Positions 1-13,113 of a stretch of 64,000 bases of DNA are shown here, one piece after another. Origin of the DNA: Collybia mongolica (Eukaryota; Basidiomycota; Agaricomycetes; Agaricales; Clitocybaceae); contig JAAXNY010000008.1 of the NCBI GenBank assembly GCA_013420905.1, positions 1-64,000 of the forward strand. The letters run 5' to 3'. Numbering within the stretch: the stretch's first letter is position 1; each line of letters opens with the position of its first letter. Both the position numbers and the translations under genes were made by a program. The notes under the pieces were generated by a model, which saw nothing but the letters and a program-made list of their open reading frames with translations, was not told where the DNA came from and did not search any database.

Positions 1-1150
1 CCACATTCTACAAGACCCCCTTAATGTGACATCGTATGGTTGGTTCTGAAAACATGAACGACGCCTCTGACCGCATTCGCAGCCTGCATAATTCCGGTGC
101 TTTCTCCAACCGGAATTCCGCGCATGTGACACGCGCTTTCACCTGGATGGATGATTGCCACCACGATTCCTCCTTACGGACCATGTGAGGATGTCGAAAG
201 GGGGGTTTTTACACGATCTCAATGACAAAGTATGCACTGCCTCCCTATTTTTGATTCTGTTACAATTCCCCATGATAGCTTATCTTCAAGCCACCGGATC
301 CTGCCATCGCCTCAAACGCTTCCTGGATCTTAGCTGCGTTCGGGGGCGTGATGCCGAATGAGATTTGACCGGATATATACTACTCCTTTGAGGGCTCTAT
401 CGTCGTTATAGTACGGGAGTCATCCAAACAAACAAGGCTTAGGATATAACTGACGGCCGAAGTGATTGCGCCACAGCTATGGTTAAGGAAGTAAGTAGAG
501 CATGTTAGCATCACCCCGTGTTCCTTCACATTACTTCATAAAAGGGGAGATCGTAAATTAACTCTGCCTTTAGACTTGCAACGGCAGCAAAGTCCGAACT
601 CCATGCGGTTCATGGCATGAGGAAAAAGAATCGCGCTCTGGTGATGCCCGACCGTCGCTCCTGATACCATGATGAGCCGTCGATTGGGAAGGCAAGTATT
701 TCTACGTTGTGAACATTCAATTCAAATGTAGGTCTCGTGCCAGAACAGCAGAGGTGCCCATACAAACGCAAATGTGTTGGTTGGATCCACTGATCGCGCG
801 GCAATCCGCAAAACAAACCCTTGTCAGGTTGATCGATCGAATTACTGCGAGGATTATTCGCTGGTTCTTCCCGCTGCTACCATTTTTACTTGATGCTCAA
901 CTGACATAAAACATTTGTTTTTGCCCGCAGACAGAACACGTGGTATCCATCATTGATACGGGCACTGCAGTTGAGGCCGAGCACGATCACGCCAACCATT
1001 ATCACGCGGTATTTGGCCTTGTGTACGCGTTTTGTGCGTGGCGATGAAGCGCGTGACCTGTACTCCACGTCACTTTCACACTCTCACCCACTGCCAGCGC
1101 CATCAACGTTATTGCCCTCGACCACCACATTCCTTTACTCGTTCTACGCT
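1..1150. other. Upstream region with unassigned coding scraps
   Basis: No gene model could be defended here. A plus-strand acceptor-like site (polypyrimidine then CAG) ends at 930 and is followed by an open stretch of about 38 codons that stops near 1047. This could be the last exon of a plus-strand gene. The minus strand between about 370 and 255 also reads like protein, with the stretch GITPPNAAKIQEAFEAM, ending in a stop. The two readings cannot both be explained by one gene, so I leave the region unassigned. Confidence 0.3.
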
Positions 1151-2479
1151 ATGGGTTCTGCTCAAAGTCTTATATCCTCCGAAGCTGCGCTTACGGCTCT
1201 CGTTGTTGCTGGTGCCGTAGGGATTGGTTACCAGAAAATGAATACGACAGCGGAGACTCCAAGGGGTATCCCAACTAGCGCTGGTGGGGGTGAAGGGGGT
1301 GGGAAGAAGGACAAAAAGAAAAAGAAAGGGGCGAAGTCAGGCGATACTCCAGCGGAAGTACCTTCTGCACCTGTACCGACGGTCGTCGCATTCCCCACCG
1401 TTATCCCAGGTGGTTTCGAAACTCCTGACACCCATGAGGATGCTCCCGCAGGACCGAAGCCTAAGAAGGCGAAGAAGAAGAAGAGCAAAATTGCCACCCC
1501 AACCGCTTCTACCGCCGCCAGCACGACTAATTCCCAAGTCATACCACCGCCGGCGGGGTACACTTCAGAGTCCTCCGAGCAACCTTCGCAGCGCAAGGCG
1601 AAGCGAACCCAACAGCCACCGTCTTCGTCATCCCAACTTAATCGCCCACTCCAATCCTCTATCTCGATCGATACTGACGGATCATGGACTCGCGTGGAGT
1701 CTGGGCGTCGGAGTCGAGGTGCTGCTTCAGCAAGTGAGGGTCCTTCCGCTGAGGTAACCACCAGCGATGCGGGGATAACGACTCCTGTCACCGGAAATTC
1801 TTCGCCCATAGCCGAACGAACAGAAGACGAAGGCCTTATTTATACATCCCGAGACTTTCCCGAAAACCGAAGGACTCTGGCCGAAAGGATACTACCGAAG
1901 CCACGCAAGACAGGGGTTGACGAGTTGCGTTATTTCTTTCGTATACCTTAGACAGGAGTCCAATCCTTATGGTCTAACATTACCTTTCCGTAGCATGCTC
2001 GATACCCCTGACTATCCGACATTGTCGCGAGTCATGCGTGTTCAACCCATGCCGGATGAAAAACCGGCGTCTGGATTCTCATGGGGTGATTATGAAGATG
2101 TACAAGTTGGTGACGATGACGGATGGGGGGTAGTAAAAGGCAAGGGCCGCCCTAGTACGTTCTTCGTTCGCCGGCGATTCAAGACTATCAGCTGATATCA
2201 TCCTGCCCAGAAATAGATCGGCCCACCACGTCCCAGCCCCAGACCCAAAAGGCACCCGAAACACTTACCAAACGGCAGCGACAGAATGCCAACAGGAGGG
2301 AAGCGGAGAAGGCGTTAAAAGCCGAGGCTGAAGCGGAACGTTTAGCTACATTGGCGAGACACAAACGCGAATTGGAGAAAGCCAAGATGATCGAACAGAT
2401 CGGTAAAAGCGGGGGTAACAAAACGAGTGGTGGGATGAAAGCTACTGTTGATGAACGGGGCAAGTTGGTCTGGGAATGA
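1151..2479 (+). CDS. Lysine-rich protein with N-terminal membrane segment, 400 aa, 3 exons
   Basis: Exons 1151-1923, 1994-2154 and 2211-2479 join in phase to give 400 residues. The ATG at 1151 is chosen over the upstream in-frame ATG because it opens a short hydrophobic segment (about residues 7-25, ALTALVVAGAVGIGY) that looks like a signal anchor. A strongly basic stretch (KKDKKKKK, then PKKAKKKKSK) follows, then a Ser/Thr/Pro-rich middle. The conserved-looking part is the C-terminal third: an acidic DDDGWGVV motif coded by exon 2, then an alanine/glutamate/arginine-rich helix beginning TKRQRQNANRREAEKA. A membrane anchor plus a lysine-rich tail recalls ribosome- or RNA-associated ER proteins, but that is only an analogy. 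It converges with the zinc-cluster gene, about 550 bases away. Confidence 0.75.
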
Positions 2480-3010
2480 AAGCGTGTATGCATTCAATAG
2501 AAGGAATGGGTAATAATTATTTCGCTAATACGTGGTACGGAAGCAATATAGTGGCTCATGATCAGAAGTGCGCGCAATCGCAGCGAAGCTCAAGATCAAT
2601 ATGGTGAAAGGCAACGTATGTATATATAATTAGTGGGAGTAATAGAGAGCGTGGACTGAAGCTGCTCGATCATTTTGAGCGGCCAGAATGGGTATTGTTA
2701 TGTTGTCTGTTGATGTAAGTTAAGGTTCAGGGTGTGTTCGTAAATAGGAAGTAATACTATTATGACAGTAGCTATCGGCGATTGTGAGCGAGCTTCGAAA
2801 TTGTTGTGATGATCACTTACAAGGTCAGAAGACAAATCGTCGGGAGATATACAAGTTAGCCAATATAATGAGGCAGCGGTGTGGAAGTGCTACAACACAA
2901 ACACATTGCAAATTCGAGCAACGTGTCGAGGGCAACCACGAGGTGGTCACGCTGACAGTCGGGAGATGCATATGATACAATCGGAGAAAGAAAATACCGG
3001 AATAGCGTGG
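2480..3010. other. Convergent intergenic region
   Basis: AT-rich spacer between two genes transcribed toward each other. It should hold both 3' ends; I see no repeat or further gene in it. Confidence 0.5.
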
Positions 3011-3033
3011 TCAGCGGTCTTGGATGAACGGAT

Positions 3034-4495
3034 TTAATAATTCTCTGTCGTCATCCCGTGCTGATACTGTCGAGCGATGAGGAGGATCGAGGAACCTTCG
3101 AGATGGAGGGGGCATCTGGAGTGACGATGATTGTATGGTAGACGACGCGCCGTTATCGATGTATATCTCCGGCGCTGCCCCTGTGACCGCCGGTGAGTCC
3201 GCAGAAGAGGGACCATCTCGGAAGAAGGAACCGCTGGGCCTTCGAGAACTCGAGGTCCGGGGCGCAGACGCTCGCCCAGCATGAGCGTCTGCGCGTGGCA
3301 GTTTTTTGACTGCATGTCCGGATGGTATGGCGATGTGATGGAGGCAAGAGAAAGTGGGGAATGTTTCGTAACCGTTGATATCGGAGACTTGGGACGTGGC
3401 CGGCTTAGTGTGGGCGAGGCATGCATCGGGGCCGCAGGTGATGCGGCTGTGCCCACCGCGCTTTGATGGTGGCGACCCAGGGTCTGCGTTTCTTCGGGTT
3501 TAATGAATCGCTGGGGTCCTTGCGTGGACGCGTCCAGATGGTGTGGGTATGTCTGCGGAGCCATCATTGGCTGATACAGGAGCGGGCCTGCTGTCGCGTA
3601 TGTAGACACAGCCTCAGGGCTTGCCCCTGGTAGCCCTGATGCCATACCCATTTGGTAATAGGGAGGAACGCCTGACGCTGGTAATAGCCGTTGAACCTGG
3701 GCCGCGAGTTCATCGAAGCGTGCTTTCAACTCGTCATACTCAGCGCGGGTGACATACTTCTCGCTACGATGTTATGAGGTAATAGTCGAATTGAGCGTAG
3801 GATTAACTTACATTGGCTCGACGATATGCCATTGACACCTGGATTGTTCCCCTCGCCGAGTGCATGGCGCGCACGGTTGCGACCTATGCCAATTGAGTAG
3901 TGTCAGATCTGCCAAAAACCCACGCCGCAATCAAACACGATACCTATCGCATTTGATCTTCCTTCGTTTACACTCTGCACATGTTATATCCCGTGTTGAT
4001 ATGCATCACACGATCAGGCCAGATGACGAGGGGTAGAACCAAAATCATCACATCAAGTGTATGGGATCGATGAAGGAATGTTGAAGTTCTATGAATTAGT
4101 AACAGGGTCCTTTTTCAACATAACGACCACTAACCCGTACAGCTCAGCGCCTGCCGCCGCCGCTTCTTCTTCGGTGGGCCTTGTTGCTCAACCTCGTCTC
4201 CTTCAGAGTCTAAGGCATAAACTTCAGATGCTCGTCTCCCTCCGAGGATATGATGTTCCTGTTGGTTACCGTGGGACGCGAAGTGTGGAGGGGCAGGATA
4301 GTTATACCCAGAACCTTCGCCCGAAGATGACTGTTGCTGGGGCATACCTGTGGGCGGTAGATGAAGCTGTCGGATGGATGGTAAGGACGTATGAGAACCA
4401 AATGCCGCTTGATGTGTATCGCCCGAGGGGGTCGTTCCGCGACGCGCCGCGCTACGGCCATGAGGAGGGCTATTATACGGGCGCCCAGGATGCAT
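3034..4495 (-). CDS. Zn(II)2Cys6 fungal-type transcription factor, 397 aa, 4 exons
   Basis: Exons, in gene order, are 4495-4135, 3974-3944, 3883-3812 and 3763-3034. They restore a zinc cluster spread over three exons: C-T-E-C, six residues to KIKC, five to QPC, then C-A-P-C and a last Cys after TRRGEQSR. A basic run (KKKRRR) precedes it and the linker EPIEKYVTRAEYDELKARF leads into a short coiled coil. This is the usual architecture of a DNA-binding regulator of the Gal4 class in agaricomycetes. The N-terminal 110 residues are His/Pro/Ser-rich. The fungal_trans middle region found in many members is absent, so this is a short form. The start ATG is only 24 bases from a dispersed repeat. The 3' end may be frameshifted: another frame stays open from about 3300 to a stop at 3011 and reads more like protein than the frame used here. 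Confidence 0.85.
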
Positions 4496-4518
4496 CGATG
4501 TGCCCGTCAGGTGAATCC

Positions 4519-5373
4519 GCAAGCACTAGTTGAGAGTGGAAACTCTATATGAGAGGACATCAAGTGAAATAGTTGAATGGGACCTTACGAGCTCTTAAGG
4601 GCTTTTGTGAGATTCCGTATCGTCCCCGTGGCTGTTCGCCCGATTGGCTGTCTGAAAGAAGTTAGCGTTTTCGCTAAAAAAATCCTAAAGGGTGTTGTGA
4701 CCGAAACGGTAACCCTAGCGTATGAGCCATCGGCATACGGTGATACGGCGCGTAATCACGGACTAAATGGCCCTTAGCAACTTTGAGGCATAGTTCAAGG
4801 AAACTGCATCACAGAGATCAGGTTGTAAAATCACCCTCGACACAACATATAAACTACAAGGCTCACCATGGTCCAAAACGAACATCTAGTTCGCATGGTT
4901 CGGCAAAGTAGTTTAGCACGAACAGTAATCGTAGATCTTGGGGTGACTTGAATCATGCCAAAAATATAACGTTTTTGCATTTGTTTTTTCGGGGGTCTGC
5001 GCTTTGATATCTCCGTTTAAGTCCGGTCACTCGTGGCTGGGCTTCCTCTTCGAAATTTTGGCCGAAACCCGGGCGCCCTGGTTTTACCTTTGTTTTACAG
5101 CGTTACAACCGACTGCGACATTCTTCCCGCCAAACTACTTTCGACGACGAAGTTCTTTCTCCACTTTACACCATCGCTCGGTTTCTATCCATCGCTACAC
5201 GCGTTCTAATTACCTTAAAGGGTATTTGTGCATCGCTTGGGCCATGTGACATGATCGACATCCCTTTATTGAATCTTCCGTGGCTTCATCATGTCCGATG
5301 CGTTGCTGTCTCGAAGTGCCTGTTCGCTAAGCACGAGGCATCGTCTTGCTGTTTGATCGTGGTTACAATGAGG
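4519..5373 (+). repeat. Dispersed repeat, copy 1 (about 855 bp)
   Basis: Matches 20129-20980 in the same orientation. The first 280 bases carry many substitutions and small indels, whereas the last 580 bases (from about 4795) appear identical by eye. No terminal inverted repeats and no flanking target duplication are visible. A GTGACCG-AAA-CGGTAAC hairpin lies near 4700. The longest shared open frame (81 codons, 5004-5249) resembles no transposase I know. It could be a solo LTR with flanking sequence, a non-autonomous element or a segmental duplication. Confidence 0.85.
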
Positions 5374-8300
5374 AGATGGATCTACAACTAGACAACATTC
5401 CTTTTGAAGTGAGGTCGAAGCTAAGGCCGTGCGTCAGTCCCAAGTGAAACGATAAACGTTTGAAAACCTTGTTGGAATTGCACAAGCTCCGGCCATTTGA
5501 TTGAGGCGTCGACCCAGAAAAGCGCATCCAGTCGGCCCGAGATAAGACACGGTTGTTCTTTGTGTATTCGCACAAATGGGCTCGCAAACCTTTGCCCATC
5601 ACATATCGGATATTGAAGATCCGTGTTAACTGTTGGTGCGACATCCCCAGGGATGCTTAAATGCAATCGTACAACACATCATTGTTTCGCCAATACAAAT
5701 CTCAAGCGACGATGGGATCCCTGCAAACGCGTGCCCCGGAAGTAGCTCGGTTCGATGCTGGGCGCGTCCCTAAAGTTGAGGTCATCGTACGCCACGGATA
5801 GGTATACTCAGTGAGGTATACTCAACGCCCCATCAGGGATACCTACTTTCGAAAATTCAAGAATCATCAAGAGACACCATTGCCCGACTTATGGACGAAC
5901 TTTTTGTACATCTAACGTGGATTGTGAAGGTGTGAGACCTAGATTTACATATATAGCTTTCTGTGCATCGTTGTGAGTGAACATCCACCCTGCAGGATCG
6001 GATGGCTGTGTATACCTTGCGACATGACCTACGGCCCATTAAACTGGTTTCGTTTGGGACCTCCTTAGTCTCGATGTGAATGTTTCGAAAACATGATAAG
6101 CATCCGAAGCATTATCTTCTAGCTGGTTTATAGGACGAGGACAAGTGAAAAGCACGAATGAAGGATGATATTTGGACCGAATACAGGCAATAAAGATACA
6201 CGAAAGATTTTGAGTCGCGGAATGTCTCCCGAGCTGATTAGCCACTCAATCAGTAACAAAATAACATATAGATAAATGGCATGCCCAGTTCTGGATTGGT
6301 TTATCTTCTCGTTCGAGTACGGCAGACCTTCAATGAAGGAAGAGCTGCAGAAAAACCAGAGCGAGGTGACTGTAAAGAATCAGAATTTTTTTTTCAAGCT
6401 CCGAATATATGCCCGATGAGGTGGTCCGTGCACCCCCTGGATTACTACATAACCCGACAGGGAGCTGAGTTTAAATTTCTTTCATCGAAAGTCACCTCGT
6501 GGGTTGATATTTGGGCTCTTTTCTCGATTTCTCGACGGAAAGGACTTGAACCCAGTCAGCGAAGGGAGACCAATTCCTTCCACCCAAGATCGCACCGATA
6601 TAAACAGGTCGGCGGCGGCCCGTATGGGAGGTATATCCCTTTATTCTATGTTGGCTCCTATTGCGTGTACATATTCGTCCCCATCAATACCCCCTACAGC
6701 TTTTTTATCGCACCCAAACTACCCATTGTTAACCACGCTAGGTATAAACACGCCACTCAAATTTCTGTATCGTGCTGTTTACAAGGATCTGATATTTTTT
6801 TGCGGCCCAGGTCGCGTCCGACGACCGCACCATATATTGAGCCGATCCTAGGTCTAGTGGCGCGAAAATCATCGTGTAATATCATCGACGAAAGAGTGTT
6901 TCCTGTATTGAAAATATGACATAAATTATACGTTTAGTTCGCGTCGAGCTTGAATCTCGGTCAAATATTTGAGGGAAGGCGGATCATATCCCCAATTCTT
7001 TCGGGACCGATGGCTTCAAATAAGTATAAAGGAAAAACCGAGGTTCAACAGACGCAATTTGCCCCGTGGCTTCGCCATTTAGCTAAGTTCTGCATGTCAG
7101 CATGATAACAAGACGCCGGATGAATATGCGGCGAAGGTATGATGGGTAGCGTTCAAACGTCAACAGATCAGGCGACGAGTGTTGCATGTAAAACAAACTA
7201 TCAGCTGACCCACAATGATACGAGAACGGCATAGCCAACACATGGTTTTGGCGACCATCTAAAAGCCGTAGGCCAACACGAGTTTTGTTTTTAAAATGGG
7301 AGTGCAATTTAAATATACAGAAAGATTCTTATCGTGTGCTTGCCGTGCGCAACAGCCTGCGAGCTAGTAGAATGAACGATGATCCTTGTCCGATCGCCGT
7401 ATATTCATGTAACATTCCGGTATGAGCGCAATGCGTTTGTTGAATTATCCCCGTTCTATGTTTCGCGGCACATAGAGCCATGTGGATCATGGCCTAGGAT
7501 ACAGGATAGATGGCCCATGTAGTCGTTGGGACCAAGAGGTGTCAACCGGTACCACCAATAACAGTTGCGGCAGGGTACTCAAGTGTGTCTCTCGTTTACA
7601 AGGTACATCCGATGGCACAAAAATTCCGACGTTACTGAAGTGTGTTGTTGATAGAACGTCCGCCAAGCATGAACGCGTCGATATACCTAGGTACGAACCG
7701 GATATATCGAGAAAGTCTCAGTTCAATTCGGACATTACCTCATCCTATGTTCATCCAGATCCATCCAGTAATCGGGTTATAGGTTCAGCCAAGACCCAAG
7801 ATGTTCATGTTTTCCAAACAGCGATACATGGGTATCCTGGGTGCTGTGAGAACGTGTTCTACGACTCCGGCGTTGACAGCCCTCCATATTTTCGAAGACT
7901 GCGAAATTTGACGTGCGTAAGCGCCCTTCGGGAGATATAATATGTGCTGTCCACACGGAATATGGATGGTCGGTAGGTGACACCTGCCTTCAGAGTTCAC
8001 CATACAAATGTATCAACAACGAGGTAAGCATGAACTACGTCAGAACGTAGCCTCGCAAATGAACTATTAGTACGAACGTGTGACAAAGGGGTACCGTTCT
8101 ATATCAATAGCCCATGTTTGAATACATATCTGGGAAGGTCACATATCTGTTTGAAACGTAAGATCTACGAATCTTCCTTTAGACATAGTGCTGCTCGCGT
8201 ATAATAGGAGTCCACACCCAGCTCCTTCCGTGAGATCATGCGAGGGGAAGATTTGACCCTGGAACAATTTAGTACTGAGGTTGGGATAATGTGGTGGGTG

Positions 8301-11300
8301 GCACATCTGTATCAACTGCTCAGGAGTTCATCGTCTAGGAGGGCTAAATCCGGCCATCCGAGTATATCGTAGTCTTTCAGGGTCCCAATGCGGAATCGTC
8401 AGTGATCCCCATCCAGCTTAACTGTCCAATCAACGATGGAGTGATGATGAATATACTCACATTCGATCTGAATCATTGACCATACTTATTCGGGAGAAGA
8501 TCAAAGCCTAAAGACATCAGTACCCCCACGTCTGCGTTCTGTTGTCATAACTTCATTTGACTCCCTTAGTGCTGTCATTACCTTCAAACTGAGATAGAGC
8601 CTTACCTCCGTCGGATCCGATGCTCATCTGTTGAAGAGGCGCGGTAAGATGGTTGAGTTGAAGATTGCTGTCCTACACCGAAAAAAAAATTCGATGGTGT
8701 TCCTGGGGAAGTTGTATGTTTTAATGTATATAGACTTTACTACTTTCCAGAATATACGTACAGATATCCTTCCGTCTAACACCGAAACATCGCCGTAACA
8801 ACGGGATGAGATGTTCGGATTCAAGTTTTGAGTTTGTGGGATACGGTCACGTGGGTACTTAATCAGTAAACATGCACAAGCATAGCCGTGCCCCCTGGTT
8901 TCGCCTTCAACTGGTACTACTTACACACCAACCTTATGTGGATCCACGTCCAATAATGGCAGTCTATGCTACGACGCGCCATGGGCTCAAGGGAAAGTAT
9001 ATGCTGATATGAAGCTCGATACTGACGATGCTCTCTCAGTGACCTTGCGAAGTTGCGATTTCGGTGTGCTCAGCGCTAAATAGCGATTTTGGGGCGGACA
9101 TATTAGGAAGGTAGTGTATACTTACTTAACGGACCCTCAATATCTCCTAACCTATCTTTGAACTAAGAACAGAACTTCGAGCCTATGGCAAGTCGTACCT
9201 TGAAGTTATCTCCACACAAACCGTTGGAGACTGGTTTGTTCACTCTGTACAGGAGGGACTCAAAATACCCGTCTCGGTATCTTCGAAGAGGTGCACTGGA
9301 ATCCTTTACGTTCCGACCTGAAAGGTTTGTGATTCATGCAATTTTTCCGATTCTTTAAAACTGTGTGAGATCGGCATCATATAGGTCGTTTTGAATCCGA
9401 TCCTCTTCTACTCACCATGCTCAGTTTTTACAGAAATCTCTTAGGCTCACTGAGCCATACGCTGTACACCCTCCACAGAAAAGGAGAATTTCATCCCCAT
9501 AGGTAGTCATGCAGGTCCGGTTACTACTGCCCCACGAAGCTCCGCGACCCACGGATATGACTTAACGCGTTATTGAAACAAACGCACCCACGACGTCGCT
9601 CCCAGCCCTCCGGAATAAGTGTCATCTCTTTACCCTTAATGCGTGTATATTCTCGTTTCTTCTGGACGCATCGTAGAACCACGCAGGATGTTTCAGTCAC
9701 TCTTCTCCGCCACCTCCCTTCTGAAAAGCTCAAGGATGGACGTCTGTCAAACTAGTTAAATTTTCCGGGTAACAGAACATGTGTCGATGACGTGAGCTTT
9801 GGGGTTGCTTGAACCGATGGGTTTATGTGTAACCATAGGTGTTAGGTCCCTGACCTTGGCGCTTAAACCGGCGTCTAACCCCATCCAGCTTTCTAGATAA
9901 CCCTATTCGGATCAGCAGGTCTCCACAAGACCCCACATCATCAAGCGTTTCACCGGACCGTCCCCACTGATCTATTTTACATACAAGTAGGAGGGACAAC
10001 TTAACGCCCAGCTAATCTGACGCCCAGCTGCCGTGATTGAAACGCCCTGACCACCAGGCGGCGTGTGCTGGCAGGCTCTCGGATGTATTTCCCAATCTCC
10101 TCGTTAGCCCTGGACCACTACACGGGCTTTAGCCTCCATCCCCCGTTTGCACCCGTCGTAAAAACCGAGGATTCCTGCCAAGGCTGAGAAAAGATTTTCA
10201 AGAACGCTAGTCACACCTCGTGGGTCGCGTTCCTATTGTTACTCCGAGGACCAGTCTACCAAAATCCTTGTGGTAGGGCTTACGACATGGTTGCTTAGGT
10301 GGCCGGTAGTTGGATGACATTTCGACCGCATTGAAGGCGATCAGCGCTGCGAGATTCAAATGCAGTACTCTAGGTAACGGTCAGATGCCTCTCGAACACG
10401 GGCTATCCTATAAGCCGTGTGAGGCACTTGATTTAGTTTCAGGTTCCCCATGACTTGCGGCCACCGATGTCGATGCCAATCGCAGCGCGGCAGCTTTACT
10501 AGGGGTTCCTAGATGTCGCAGGTTTTGCGTTTGAATGCCTCCTTTCTATCGGCCAATGGTATGAGGAAGATTTTTGTACAATATTCCTAGGGGTTGGTGC
10601 AAGCAGGCGACGTCTGACATACATATGTTATACGTTCCCCGTGCCCCTCTCACTTTCGAGCAGCGTCGACCGACAACCAATTACGACCCGTCAAAATTAT
10701 ATTAACAGAAATTCACGCTTCCAATTAACCACACAAAGGGTTGCTAGGTTTCCTGCCAAGCTCTGAGTTAATCCTCGAATCCCTCACCCTGTACATCACC
10801 CCACAATGACCAGTTCGAATCCCACAAGGAACGCGAACCCACTATCGGCACTCCCACATGTTCATCCTATTCGCGTTAGTCCTCTCACTGACTGTTTGTG
10901 ATTTCAGACGACCATAGACACAAGGTCGTAGAATACGCGAGTCATTCCCTGGTTGGGGCTTACCTGATAGAGAACCAACTATCATCGCTCCTCCTGCAGT
11001 AGTTACCGGAGAAAGGGCGCTCAGATATCAACACGATCCCACGGCAGGCTCAAGATATACCTTTTTGAGATACTGCCGTTTGATTTGACAGAATGCAGCC
11101 CATCTAAAATAGTCTTGGGGTATAGCTAGCGCCTAAATATATGTCGAACTACGTATCGTCGCTGATTGCGGAGGCACTCAGCAACGTAGGTGATATATCT
11201 GATACACTGACCATATTGATAAATCCATGATCGCCGGTGTTTATACTGATATCATCCGGACCAACGCAGTTTGTGCAGACTGCCTCCCAACTAATTCTTT

Positions 11301-12440
11301 TCACGATTACTTTGTGAGATGGCCTGTTTACAGTATTTGCTATGACGGTAACACTGGAGGCAAACACCATGGTTGGAATCCTCAGGACGGTTAACTAGTA
11401 GTCAACTCACGGTTGGTCCGTGCGTAATTTCAGACTGGCACATGTCGGCAGAAATCATTGATGAGGCCAACCGTCAACCAACCGCCTCAAGCCTTGCCTC
11501 TCCTGTAAGGTTTCAGTAGGAGCGTTCGGATAAGTGTGAGGGATACATCGAATTTACAGAATGAAATGAACCATTCGTGTAAAATTAGGAAGACGTCTCG
11601 GTCGTTTGCACGTTTATTGCGAAGCCAATCTGCCACAATCTCCAGTAGATGAGCTGGGTCGTTGCAAATGCGTGACGTTAAAGCAAGAATGTCTGATATG
11701 ACATTAGAAGAAAAATACGCCTTTTCAATAAAGCTTTACTAAGAAAGCTGTTGAGCATGTCGAAGGAGTCATATTTATCTTCAATCCAAATGCGCCGTTG
11801 GGAAGCCTTCAACTTTAGAATTTTCTTATATTTCTATGGTATTGACGAGCCATGTCTGACGATTGCAAACAGCAGAGTACCTTGAGCTGGAGGATATATT
11901 TTCAGTTGAACCTACGAAACAAGGAGCAGAGTTAACAGCACGAAATTTCGGGAAGGAAACAATCAATGCGAATGTAGATACTAGACAGAATATGTACAGA
12001 AAATGAATCACGCTGGGTTTTAACGATATTAGATCTCTGAGATTTACGCCAAAACTTCTTTGCGCGAAGGAGAGAGGAAGGGGTCAAAGGCAAGGTTGGA
12101 GTCCATAAAGCTCAGGGAGCACTTGAGGCGCAGAATTTCTCGGCCGATAACTTCCGAACTAAACAAAGACATCGGGGTATTTTGTGGCTGTGCCTCTCAT
12201 TTCAACGTCAACTCTCTTAGGCCAAAGACTTTGTCAAGGTGTTGTAGTTACTCTTGATAATATCACTATGAAAAACTGAAACTTCGCTCTCGATGGGATT
12301 GACGGGCAAATTGCGTGGAAATTCTCCTTCTAAACGCTGTTGATCGACAAGCACTTTTTTGTTTTTGTTTTTTGGCACTGTCGTTTCACTCCGTAAGCCC
12401 TTTCTGTTAGGTAGATATTCTGCTGATTTACCAGCTTCTA
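5374..12440. other. Gene-poor region, probably degraded repeats
   Basis: No gene could be assembled. The longest open frames (6281-6919 and 7482-7940, plus strand) have no recognisable motif, irregular composition and no consistent splice sites. A short minus-strand stretch at 5421-5660 reads somewhat like protein (KWPELVQFQQGFQ) but cannot be extended. I saw no reverse transcriptase, integrase or transposase motif. Confidence 0.5.
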
Positions 12441-12449
12441 TGGGCTGTC

Positions 12450-13113
12450 CTTGCGTCAAATACCGGAGTTCGACCGACACTTGTATCCACCTTGCACCAC
12501 CACACTTCTTTCGTTGTTCGGCTCCCTGATGGCGTTTTCCTTGGAGCAACGGTGGAGCTGTAGAAGATGTTCGTCTGTGTTGTCGCCTGTGTTGCGCATT
12601 GAGAAACGCGAAATAGTCTTGAAGAGGTTGGAGGGGTCTCTAGGTACGGCTGATCACAGAAATGCACCGATCATTGTTGTTGCTACTGAGGTAAATTAGG
12701 ATGTGTCCCTACCTGAACGCACCATTCATTCTTCTTTAGACCAGGTGTCTTCGACTTGCCCTCTCCATCAGCACGACTTTGTAGTATTGCTTATAGTTCG
12801 TCTGACCACAATCGACGTGATTGGACAACGCTGGCGCCTGTAGCCCGACTACAGTACCATCCAACCATCAACAGGCTGTTTTACGGCGAGCATAAAGTTC
12901 ATGGTGTTTGATGCGGTGGAGATGCAGGCGCCAGCGAGGAAGAGGCATCGTACTTTGGTGCTCGGATTAGTGCTGGTACCGCCGGTCACTCAGACAGTTA
13001 TTATACCGCCGGCATCACTGAAAGTCTACGTCCTATCACCTTACGCTTCGCGAGCCATGCACTTTACTTGTGGTTATCGCGACTGGGAGGAATAATTGAG
13101 GAGGCGACAGAGC
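12450..13113 (+). pseudogene. Unrecognised spliced coding remnant with an in-frame stop
   Basis: A plus-strand frame can be followed through a canonical intron (GTAAAT near 12692 to TTTAG near 12740) and then through a long exon to a stop near 13113. The exon contains stretches such as TTLAPVARLQYHPTINRLFYGE and ITLRFASHALYLWLSRLGG, which look like real protein. One TGA interrupts it near 12915. An alternative 67-base intron (GTGTTT..ATTAG) would bypass the stop but switches to a less protein-like frame. I do not recognise the family. It may be a decayed gene or one with an unresolved intron. Confidence 0.25.

Noticed and set aside
1228..1809. 193-codon minus-strand open frame
   Set aside because: Antisense shadow of the first exon of the lysine-rich protein gene; its poly-Phe runs mirror the lysine codons.
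4519..5373. Solo LTR of a retrotransposon
   Set aside because: Although TGTTG..TTACA ends can be picked inside the repeat, the shared sequence extends beyond both ends and no target duplication or internal retroelement sequence is present, so the class is left open.
6281..6919. 212-codon plus-strand open frame in the gene-poor region
   Set aside because: No recognisable motif, composition unlike the real genes here, and no compatible introns or neighbours.
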